From positions 1-5,126 of the forward strand of contig JAIFMR010000210.1 of the NCBI GenBank assembly GCA_020048255.1: 5,126 nucleotides of DNA, written 5' to 3'. A program made the translations under genes and the position numbers. Shown piece by piece: positions 1 through 5,075 of this stretch. How positions within the stretch are numbered: the stretch's first letter is position 1; every line of letters begins with the position of its first letter. This DNA comes from Rhodoferax sp. Its GTDB lineage: Bacteria; Pseudomonadota; Gammaproteobacteria; Burkholderiales; Burkholderiaceae_C. The notes under the pieces are model-generated. The model was given only the letters and a program-made list of their open reading frames with translations. It was not told the DNA's origin and did not search any database.

Positions 1-1
1 A

Positions 2-91
2 CTCAGCGACCTGGCGTCCGGCATGACCGGGCAGATTTCGTATGTGGACTGCGGTGTCAGCCAGACTGCGGTGGCAGTGGTTGAAGCCTGA
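2..91 (+). CDS. fabI: Enoyl-ACP reductase-like SDR protein, C-terminal fragment
   Basis: An open frame enters from the left edge and stops at TGA 89-91, giving 29 residues that begin LSDLASGMTGQISYVDCG. This matches the C-terminal end of the short-chain dehydrogenase fold, in particular the FabI type (E. coli FabI has a similar LSDLSAGISGEVVHVDGG stretch), where the last beta strand precedes the C-terminal helix. FabI reduces the enoyl-ACP double bond in the last step of each fatty acid elongation cycle in the cytoplasm. The catalytic Tyr/Lys and the NAD-binding Gly-rich loop lie outside the window, so another SDR cannot be excluded. A Cys replaces the usual first Gly of VDGG. The gene converges on cysE with only 3 nt between the stop codons. 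Confidence 0.6.
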   Translation, partial: LSDLASGMTGQISYVDCGVSQTAVAVVEA

Positions 92-94
92 GCG

Positions 95-868
95 CTACTT
101 GCCAATCAGCTCGTTAAGCTTTTCGGCTTCAAAATGCTCGTTCAGCGTGGCATCGCCCGGCACGCAGTCGGTGCCGGTGCGGTTGCCTTGCAGGGTCTCA
201 ATAGCCTTCCACAGCATGGCAATCTGATGCTCATGGCCTGAGGCGTTGTCGATCAGGCCACGCATGGCCTGGCTCAGCGGGTCGTCGCTTTGCGTCACAC
301 CGTAGGCAGAAAACCCCATTTTCGAGGCCGCTTCCTCGCGCTTCACATCCAGTTCGGCCTGAATGATGCGCGCCGGGTTGCCCACTGCAGTGGCACCCGC
401 TGGCACTGGCTTGGTGACCACGGCGTTGGACCCCACCTTGGCGCCATCACCCACCGTGAACCCACCCAGCACTTGGGCGCCAGCGCCCACCACCACGCCA
501 CGGCCCAGGGTGGGGTGGCGCTTGGCCCCTTTGTACAGGGATGTGCCGCCCAGTGTTACGCCTTGGTAAATGGTGCAGTCGTCGCCAATTTCGGCGGTCT
601 CACCCACCACCACACCCATGGCATGGTCAAAAAAAACGCGGTTGCCAATTTTGGCGCCGGGGTGAATCTCGATACCGGTCAGGAACCGGGTGGTGTGCGA
701 GATGTAGCGACCCAGCCATTTGAAACCATGCGTCCAGCAGGCGTGCGCCACCCGGTGCAGCATGACAGCGTGCAGGCCTGGATAACAGGTCAGCACCTCC
801 CATCGGCTGCGGGCGGCCGGGTCGCGTTCAAGAATGCATTGAAGGTCGGATCGGAGTCTGGAAAACAT
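95..868 (-). CDS. cysE: Serine O-acetyltransferase CysE
   Basis: CysE transfers an acetyl group from acetyl-CoA to L-serine, giving O-acetylserine, the precursor that cysteine synthase converts to cysteine. The 257-residue protein has a short helical N-terminal part (about 1-60) with the conserved RDPA (Asp16), then a left-handed beta helix of hexapeptide repeats (about 65-170). Catalytic Asp81-His82 lie in FFDHAMGVVVGETAEIGD, and the second conserved His118 in KRHP. GVTLGGT and the PVPAGATAVGNPARI end of the beta helix are typical. The N-terminal domain is shorter than in E. coli CysE (273 aa), while the tail of about 85 residues after the beta helix is long and partly helical. It ends in ELIGK, not in the terminal Ile that E. 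coli CysE inserts into CysK. The gene lies 50 nt downstream of trmJ on the same strand, so co-transcription is likely. No strong Shine-Dalgarno is seen before the ATG. Confidence 0.97.
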   Translation of the reverse strand: MFSRLRSDLQCILERDPAARSRWEVLTCYPGLHAVMLHRVAHACWTHGFKWLGRYISHTTRFLTGIEIHPGAKIGNRVFFDHAMGVVVGETAEIGDDCTIYQGVTLGGTSLYKGAKRHPTLGRGVVVGAGAQVLGGFTVGDGAKVGSNAVVTKPVPAGATAVGNPARIIQAELDVKREEAASKMGFSAYGVTQSDDPLSQAMRGLIDNASGHEHQIAMLWKAIETLQGNRTGTDCVPGDATLNEHFEAEKLNELIGK

Positions 869-918
869 CGTGGAAGTCTAATTTGAATTGAGCAGCATCA
901 AAGCCGGCGTGGGCTCAA

Positions 919-1674
919 TCACTTTTTGAGCATCATTTTGGCCACACCCCGCAGAATGTGGATTTCTTCCTGGGTAAGAGCGGCGCGGTTAAACATCTGG
1001 TTGAGCCGGGGCATGAGTTTTTTGGGCGCTTGCGGATCCAGAAAACCAATGTGCACCAGCGCTTGCTCCAGGTGTGCCAGCATGCCCGCTATCTGGGCTG
1101 CGTCGGCTTGTACCGGCACGGTACTGGCTTCTGGCAGCGGATAAGCCCCCAAGGCCACGCGCCAATCGTACGCAATCACCTGCAAGGCCGAGGCCAGATT
1201 GAGTGAGCCAAACTGCGGATTGCTGGGAATGCTCAGACACACGTGGCAGCGGTAAACGTCTTCGTTGCGCATGCCAAAACGCTCCGAGCCAAACAGGAAT
1301 GCCACGCCAGAGTTACAAGACATTTCTGGCTCTAGCCCCCGTCCTGCTTGCGCCGATAGCTCTTTTTTCAGGAGCGATTCAAAATGCTGGCGGGGTGCCA
1401 CGGTCGGCGGCCCAAAGTCTCGCGGGGTCATGGCGGTGGCGCACAGGTGCGTCATGCCGTCCAGGGCTTCATCGAGCGTAGCCACGATGCGTGCATTGGC
1501 CAGGACGTCCAGCGCACCACTGGCACGCTGGATGGTTTCTTCGCGCCGTAACACGTTCGGCCAGCGCGGCGCCACCAGCACCAGATCATCAAACCCCATG
1601 GTTTTCATGGCACGTGCGCAGGCCCCGACATTGCCAGCGTGGCTGGTGTTGATCAGGATGAATCGGGTCTGCAT
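919..1674 (-). CDS. trmJ: tRNA (cytidine/uridine-2'-O-)-methyltransferase TrmJ
   Basis: TrmJ methylates the 2'-OH of nucleotide 32 in the tRNA anticodon loop using S-adenosylmethionine. The 251-residue protein shows the SPOUT (SpoU/TrmD) fold: motif 1 is NTSHAGNVGACARAMKTMGF (residues 9-28, with the conserved Arg21), motif 2 is FLFGSERFGM (127-135, just before the catalytic region), and motif 3 is IPSNPQFGSLNLASALQVIAY (149-169), which forms part of the knotted SAM site. The C-terminal helical extension (about 195-251) ends in the ILRG region also seen in E. coli TrmJ. Between APR (93-95) and GVAFLFG the protein is about 14 residues longer than E. coli TrmJ. That extra stretch coincides with the repeat at 1316-1364. 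The gene is divergent from suhB, as in E. coli, and is followed by cysE. The ATG lacks an evident Shine-Dalgarno sequence. Confidence 0.95.
   Translation of the reverse strand: MQTRFILINTSHAGNVGACARAMKTMGFDDLVLVAPRWPNVLRREETIQRASGALDVLANARIVATLDEALDGMTHLCATAMTPRDFGPPTVAPRQHFESLLKKELSAQAGRGLEPEMSCNSGVAFLFGSERFGMRNEDVYRCHVCLSIPSNPQFGSLNLASALQVIAYDWRVALGAYPLPEASTVPVQADAAQIAGMLAHLEQALVHIGFLDPQAPKKLMPRLNQMFNRAALTQEEIHILRGVAKMMLKK
1316..1364 (-). repeat. Copy B of a dispersed palindromic repeat, in frame inside trmJ
   Basis: Read on the trmJ sense strand, this 49-nt stretch contains AGCTATCGGCGCA and, after ten bases, GGGGGCTAGAGCC. It aligns without gaps with 4998-5046 of the + strand: 31 of 49 positions are identical by hand count, concentrated in the blocks AGCT, GGCGCA and GGGCTAGAG. 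It encodes TrmJ residues 104-120 (KELSAQAGRGLEPEMSC), with no stop or frameshift. From memory, very similar AGCT...GCGC...CTAGAGGC elements are scattered through Comamonadaceae genomes; this was not searched. Element ends are uncertain by about ten bases. Confidence 0.65.
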
Positions 1675-1782
1675 GGTGGGCCGTTAAAATCGCGTTATTG
1701 TCGCTGCCTGCTGTGACGGACCGCGCCCCAACATCCGCCCGGAACAGACGCAATGCGCTGCCTGGCCAACCGTGACATCACC
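1675..1782. promoter_or_regulatory. Divergent trmJ/suhB promoter region
   Basis: This 108-nt region separates the divergent starts of trmJ and suhB, so promoters for both genes are expected here or just inside the neighbouring gene. A TAAAAT at 1685-1690 resembles a -10 box on the + strand, but no good -35 lies 16-18 nt upstream. On the minus strand there is an AATAAC but again no convincing partner. The placement rests on gene layout, not on motif strength. Confidence 0.35.
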
Positions 1783-2715
1783 ATGAACCCTTCCACCAAT
1801 TTGCACCCCATGATCAATGTGGCCGTCAAGGCTGCTCGCGCGGCCGGGGCCATCATCAACCGCGCGGCGCTTGACGTGGAGTCGGTGCGGGTGTCGCAAA
1901 AGCAGGTCAACGACTTTGTCACTGAAGTGGACCAGGCGTCTGAGCAGATCATCATCGAAACTTTGCTGGGCGCCTACCCGGGCCACGCCATCTGGGCCGA
2001 GGAGTCGGGACGCGAGCACGGCGCGCAAGACTCCGACTACGTCTGGATCATTGACCCGCTCGACGGCACCACCAACTTCATCCACGGCCTGCCGATTTAT
2101 TGCGTCAGCATTGCGCTGGCGGTCAAAGGCAAGGTTGAACAGGCCGTTATCTACGACCCCAGCCGCAACGACCTGTTTACCGCCACCAAAGGGCGCGGTG
2201 CCTACATGAACAACCGCCGTATGCGGGTGGCCAAGCGCACCCGGCTACAAGAGTGCTTAGTGTCCACAGGTTTTCCGTTTCGCCCTGGTGACGATTTCAA
2301 CACCTACCTGCGCATGATGGGTGACATGATGCAGCGCACGGCTGGCCTGCGCCGCCCCGGCGCGGCAGCCCTTGACCTGGCCTATGTGGCAGCCGGCTTT
2401 ACCGACGGTTTTTTTGAAACCGGTCTGCACCCCTGGGACGTGGCTGCCGGCTCTCTGTTGGTCACTGAAGCTGGTGGCCTGGTAGGCAACCTGTCGGGCG
2501 ACGCGGACTTTTTGGAACAACGCGAATGCCTGGCCGCCAACCCGCGTATTTACGGCCAGATGGTGGCCACCCTGGGCAAATACAGCAAATTTGCCAGCGC
2601 TGGCGAAAAAGCCGCCGTGCGCGCAGCAGTCGCTGACCTGGCGCATGCCCGTCATGCCGAGCCGCCTGCAGCGTCCGCGTCAGACCTTGACACCGAGCCT
2701 GCAGCGCCTTTTTAA
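1783..2715 (+). CDS. suhB: Inositol monophosphatase family protein SuhB
   Basis: This Mg-dependent, Li-sensitive phosphatase family dephosphorylates inositol-1-phosphate; in E. coli SuhB also acts with the Nus factors in rRNA transcription. Counting from this ATG, the 310-residue protein has the metal-binding acidic pair at WAEES (Glu73-Glu74), the signature DPLDGTTNF (91-99, ligands Asp91 and Asp94), and the second signature WDVAAG (218-223, Asp219). The core ends near residue 270, close to the full E. coli length of 267. It is followed by an Ala-rich, charged tail of about 40 residues ending in EPAAPF. Three in-frame ATGs are possible (1753, 1783, 1810). I chose 1783 because MNPSTNLHPMINVAVKAAR matches the family's usual start; none has a good Shine-Dalgarno, and 1753 would add ten residues. 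It is divergent from trmJ. Function as phosphatase is well supported; a transcription role is only inferred. Confidence 0.93.
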   Translation: MNPSTNLHPMINVAVKAARAAGAIINRAALDVESVRVSQKQVNDFVTEVDQASEQIIIETLLGAYPGHAIWAEESGREHGAQDSDYVWIIDPLDGTTNFIHGLPIYCVSIALAVKGKVEQAVIYDPSRNDLFTATKGRGAYMNNRRMRVAKRTRLQECLVSTGFPFRPGDDFNTYLRMMGDMMQRTAGLRRPGAAALDLAYVAAGFTDGFFETGLHPWDVAAGSLLVTEAGGLVGNLSGDADFLEQRECLAANPRIYGQMVATLGKYSKFASAGEKAAVRAAVADLAHARHAEPPAASASDLDTEPAAPF

Positions 2716-2917
2716 GCACCGCTCTTTTGCGGCCCGACAGCCGGCGCTCCTTTGGGCAGCGCAAATATCACCACAAAGTCCCTGCAGCAATTGGCGACCC
2801 ATGCTCAGACCAAATATCAGCCAGCGTTGATCTTTACAATGCCGACACCTTGCTCCGTGCAGTCTTCACAGACCCGACGCACACTGAGCATTTTGCAATC
2901 AACCCGAGGAAATCATC
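2716..2917. other. Intergenic region between suhB and the exported protein gene
   Basis: These 202 nt hold no convincing gene. A hairpin at 2744-2762 (GCGCT/AGCGC plus two inner C-G pairs, one bulged C) is not followed by a T run. A 9-nt direct repeat, CAAATATCA, occurs at 2762-2770 and 2811-2819. TACAAT at 2835-2840 resembles a -10 box without a matching -35. Just before the next gene, GAGGA at 2906-2910 is a good ribosome binding site, 7 nt before the ATG at 2918. A promoter for the next two genes is expected here but could not be fixed. Confidence 0.4.
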
Positions 2918-3640
2918 ATGTCCAAACCGACCTTTCTTGCGCACAAGGGCCTCAGCCTGGCCCTTGTGCTGTGTACCAGCACCCTGGCCCAGGCGGCCGA
3001 CCCGGTGACGGACGCCATGCAAGCCGCCAATGCACCCTACCGCATGGCACTCTTCAAGACCAACGGTACTTCACAGGCTGAGGCGCAACAGGCCCTGACG
3101 CAGGCACAGCAGGCCTGGGACAAGCTCAGCGCCCAGGTCGCCAAACCCACTGCGCCTTATGACCGCGACACAGCTTTTGGTGCATCGGTCGCTGGCGTCA
3201 CCAAGGTTTACACCAAGGCAATGTCTGAAATTGCCGTCAATGACCTCAAAGCCGCCCACAACACCCTGGAAGAAGCCCGCGACATCATGGCCGACATGCG
3301 CGCGCGCAACAACGTGGTGGTGTTCAGCGACCACATGAACGCCTACCACTCGGTCATGGAGCACATCATTGTGGATGGCAATGCCACGTTGGCCCAGCCC
3401 AAGGGTCTGTTGCTGATGACCAGTCAGGCCGGCGCGCTCAGCTACCTGGCCAGGCGCCTGACCAGCCAGGCCCCTGAGAGCCACAGCAAAAACGCCGAAT
3501 TCACCGGCTTGGTGGATGCGGTCATCAAGTCGGTTGCTGCCCTGGACGCCGCGCTGATGAATCAGGACCTGGCCGCTGTCAAGGAAGCCATCAGCAAACT
3601 GAAGGGCCCTTACAGCAAGCTTTTTTCCAAATTTGGTTGA
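2918..3640 (+). CDS. Exported helical protein of unknown function
   Basis: I do not recognise a named family. The 240-residue protein begins with a clear Sec signal peptide: Lys10, a hydrophobic core LSLALVLC (12-19) and an AQA site at 24-26 before ADPVTD. The only Cys is in the signal and there is no lipobox, so the mature protein is probably a soluble periplasmic one without disulfides or a c-type heme motif. The rest reads as amphipathic helices rich in Ala, Lys, Glu and Gln. Two halves look related: NDLKAAHNTLEEARD (about 108-122) resembles QDLAAVKEAISKLKG (about 216-230), and APYRMALFK (39-47) resembles GPYSKLFSK (230-238). This suggests a duplicated four-helix unit of the cytochrome b562/c' kind. 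A central segment has His139, His144 and His149 with Asp138 and Glu148, possibly metal-binding. The start is fixed by GAGGA 7 nt upstream. It lies 22 nt before the AhpD-like gene, so the two are probably co-transcribed. Confidence 0.85.
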   Translation: MSKPTFLAHKGLSLALVLCTSTLAQAADPVTDAMQAANAPYRMALFKTNGTSQAEAQQALTQAQQAWDKLSAQVAKPTAPYDRDTAFGASVAGVTKVYTKAMSEIAVNDLKAAHNTLEEARDIMADMRARNNVVVFSDHMNAYHSVMEHIIVDGNATLAQPKGLLLMTSQAGALSYLARRLTSQAPESHSKNAEFTGLVDAVIKSVAALDAALMNQDLAAVKEAISKLKGPYSKLFSKFG

Positions 3641-3649
3641 TTTTTTTGC

Positions 3650-3655
3650 AAAGGA
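3650..3655 (+). promoter_or_regulatory. Ribosome binding site that fixes the AhpD-like start
   Basis: AAAGGA lies 7 nt before the ATG at 3663, an optimal distance. The frame is also open upstream to a TTG at 3633, which would overlap the previous gene and has no comparable site, so the ATG is preferred. Confidence 0.75.
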
Positions 3656-3662
3656 ATATGTG

Positions 3663-4007
3663 ATGAGTACATTTGACGCCATTGGCCTGATGAAAGGCAT
3701 CAATGAAAATTTGGGACCTTTTCGCAAATCGCAGGGTGAAGCCATGCTGGGTTTTGGTCAGTTGGCCAAAGCCTCCATGGCCGAAGGCGCGGTCAGCGCC
3801 AAACACAAGGAACTGATTGCCCTGGCCATTGGCATTACCCAGCATTGCCACGGCTGTATTGCCTTTCACGTGAAAGCCTTGCGCCGATTGGGTTGCACCC
3901 GCGCTGAACTGGAAGAAACGCTGGCAGTCTGTGTCTACATGGCCGGCGGGCCCGGGCTGATGACCGCCGCTGACGCCCTGAGTGCCTGGGACGCCATGGA
4001 ACCCTAG
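3663..4007 (+). CDS. Carboxymuconolactone decarboxylase / AhpD-like protein
   Basis: This 114-residue all-helical protein belongs to the carboxymuconolactone decarboxylase superfamily, AhpD-like branch. It shows the full redox motif E-x11-C-x2-C-x3-H: Glu50, Cys62, Cys65 and His69 (ITQHCHGCIAFH). In AhpD these residues form a proton relay and a redox dithiol that reduces peroxides with reducing power from a lipoyl partner. It is the usual length for the single-domain CMD family, is expected to form trimers or hexamers, and has no signal peptide, so it acts in the cytoplasm. The start is set by AAAGGA 7 nt upstream. It follows the exported helical protein by 22 nt, suggesting one transcript, although the two products should sit in different compartments. 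Peroxidase activity is inferred from the motif only; many family members have unknown substrates. No gene symbol is justified. Confidence 0.9.
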   Translation: MSTFDAIGLMKGINENLGPFRKSQGEAMLGFGQLAKASMAEGAVSAKHKELIALAIGITQHCHGCIAFHVKALRRLGCTRAELEETLAVCVYMAGGPGLMTAADALSAWDAMEP

Positions 4008-4009
4008 TT

Positions 4010-4195
4010 TTACCGGGCTTGCTCCTTCTGCTGCCTGCTGTTTCCGCTGGCACTGGCGGGTCTGGTAGGCACGAGGACGCAGCGGGCTTCTGCCCGCAAG
4101 AAGGAGTAACGGCCCCAGGCGCGTTGCAAGTGGCTCAATCGGGTGCGTCGCATCACCCAAGCGGTGATCGCCATCAAGGCTGAAAAAGCCAACAA
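4010..4195 (-). CDS. Possible small membrane-associated protein (doubtful)
   Basis: A 61-codon frame fills the gap between the AhpD-like gene and tupA. Its TAA lies 2 nt from the AhpD-like TAG. It would start at TTG 4195, right after an in-frame TGA, with ATG (residue 8) as an alternative; neither has a convincing Shine-Dalgarno. The product has a short hydrophobic stretch (LAFSALMAITAWVM, 2-15) followed by a basic region rich in Arg (RRTRLSHLQRAWGR) and a polar tail. Third codon positions are mostly G or C, as in real genes here, which is the main argument for it. No family is recognised. It could be a tiny gene behind tupA, the decayed end of a lost gene, or chance. Confidence 0.25.
   Translation of the reverse strand: MLAFSALMAITAWVMRRTRLSHLQRAWGRYSFLRAEARCVLVPTRPASASGNSRQQKEQAR
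4082..4097. repeat. GC-rich hairpin between the AhpD-like gene and tupA
   Basis: GCGGGC (4082-4087) and GCCCGC (4092-4097) form a perfect 6-bp stem around the loop TTCT. It sits between the converging AhpD-like gene and tupA, where transcripts from both sides could end. No T run follows it on either strand, so it is not a standard intrinsic terminator; it may only slow or stabilise transcript ends. Confidence 0.4.
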
Positions 4196-4217
4196 TCATG
4201 AAGCCCCAAGAGACCAC

Positions 4218-5075
4218 TCACTTGGCCGCATTCGGAAAAAACAGTTGCTCGCCACCAATTTTGTAGCCCGCAATCACCGTCTGCCCGGCACCGGAAATCA
4301 GCCAATCGACAAACTTCTGGCCCTCGGCCACCTTCACATGCGGGTGTTTGGCTGGGTTCACCAGCATCACGCCGTATTGGTTAAACAAGCGTTTGTCGCC
4401 CTCCACCAGCACCGCCAGGTCACCCCGGTTTTTAAAATTGAGCCAGGTGCCACGATCTGCCAGCACATAGGCATTGCTACTCGACGCCATGTTCAGCGCC
4501 GGGCCCATGCCGCAGCCGCAGGCTTTATAGCCGCTGCCCATCTTGTCTTCAAGGCCAGCCTGCTTCCAGTAGCGCAACTCGGCGGCGTGGGTGCCGCTCT
4601 TGTCACCGCGTGAAATGAACTCGCCATTGGCGGCAGCCACTTTTTTCAGGGCCTCAACAATATCACTGCCTTTGGCCTTGAGCGGATCGGCCTTGGGGCC
4701 AATCAGCACAAAGTCGTTGTACATCACCTCAAAACGCTTCACGGCAAAACCTTCGGCCACTACTTTTTCTTCAGCCACCGGGTCGTGCACAAACAGCACA
4801 TCGGCGTCGCCACGCCGGCCCATGTCAATGGCTTGGCCGGTGCCCACCGCCACCACTTTCACATCCATGCCGCTGGCCTTCTTGAACTCTGGCAGCAGAT
4901 AGCCAAACAGGCCCGATTGCTCGGTCGAGGTGGTTGAAGCCACCACAATGGACTGGGCTGAGGCGCCCAACGAAACACCACAAAATACTATAGAAACAAT
5001 AGCTGCTGGCGCATATTTCATATGGGCTAGAGGCCTAAAAGACTTGAAAGTAAGGGCGGATTTCATGGTTTTCAC
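4218..5075 (-). CDS. tupA: Tungstate ABC transporter substrate-binding protein TupA
   Basis: TupA is the periplasmic protein that captures tungstate and hands it to the TupB permease and TupC ATPase. After the signal sequence, the mature part opens with IVVASTTSTEQSGLFGYLLP (43-62), which carries the STTST oxyanion-binding motif of this family. Further hallmarks are GTGQAIDMGRRGDADVLFVH (78-97), ISRGDKSGTH (154-163), GMGPALNMAS (189-198) and LADRGTW (205-211). The 285-residue precursor has an unusually long leader of about 41 residues ending in GASAQ. The start is GTG at 5075: AAAGGAG lies 7 nt before it, whereas ATG at 5066 is 16 nt away. Leader residues 10-26 are encoded by a dispersed repeat (4998-5046). 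An internal ATG at 5021 would give a normal-length signal peptide. Cys186 and Cys188 in ACGCGMG are unusual for the family as I recall it. The start overlaps the upstream gene by 4 nt (GTGA), implying translational coupling. Confidence 0.93.
   Translation of the reverse strand: MKTMKSALTFKSFRPLAHMKYAPAAIVSIVFCGVSLGASAQSIVVASTTSTEQSGLFGYLLPEFKKASGMDVKVVAVGTGQAIDMGRRGDADVLFVHDPVAEEKVVAEGFAVKRFEVMYNDFVLIGPKADPLKAKGSDIVEALKKVAAANGEFISRGDKSGTHAAELRYWKQAGLEDKMGSGYKACGCGMGPALNMASSSNAYVLADRGTWLNFKNRGDLAVLVEGDKRLFNQYGVMLVNPAKHPHVKVAEGQKFVDWLISGAGQTVIAGYKIGGEQLFFPNAAK
4998..5046 (+). repeat. Copy A of a dispersed palindromic repeat, inside the tupA leader
   Basis: On the + strand (antisense to tupA) this 49-nt stretch contains AGCTGCTGGCGCA and GGGCTAGAGGCC. 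It aligns gap-free with 1316-1364 of the minus strand, with 31 of 49 identical by hand count. Its centre is a palindrome: GCGCATAT (5009-5016) against ATATGGGC (5020-5027), loop TTC, one mismatch. A second small stem, CTAT/ATAG (4988-4991 and 4999-5002), flanks it, so the true element may reach about 4986. In the tupA frame it encodes residues 10-26. It resembles, from memory, common Comamonadaceae intergenic repeats. Confidence 0.7.

Noticed and set aside
290..886. 198-codon + strand open frame opposite cysE.
   Set aside because: His- and Gly-rich composition typical of an antisense shadow; cysE is certain on the other strand.
1753..1782. Ten extra N-terminal codons for SuhB from ATG 1753.
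   Set aside because: MRCLANRDIT does not look like the family's start; ATG 1783 gives the expected N terminus. It remains possible because no start has a strong ribosome binding site.
2744..2762. Hairpin after suhB as an intrinsic terminator.
   Set aside because: The stem has a bulge and is followed by AAATATC, not a T run.
2762..2819. Direct repeat CAAATATCA at 2762-2770 and 2811-2819 as an operator.
   Set aside because: Nine bases, 49 nt apart, without symmetry; chance is the simpler explanation.
2827..2840. TTGATC and TACAAT as a promoter for the exported protein gene.
   Set aside because: The two boxes nearly touch, so they cannot be a -35/-10 pair, and no other -35 stands at 16-18 nt from TACAAT.
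2727..3081. Two overlapping + strand frames of 93 and 109 codons across the suhB-exported protein gap.
   Set aside because: They run into the exported protein gene in other frames, have no ribosome binding site and no protein-like features.
3633..4007. Upstream TTG start for the AhpD-like gene.
   Set aside because: It overlaps the preceding gene and lacks a ribosome binding site, while ATG 3663 has AAAGGA at 7 nt.
3591..4217. 208-codon minus-strand open frame opposite the AhpD-like gene, starting with GTG right after the tupA stop.
   Set aside because: It lies antisense to a well-supported gene with a conserved motif, has no recognisable domain, and its codon pattern is that of a shadow frame.
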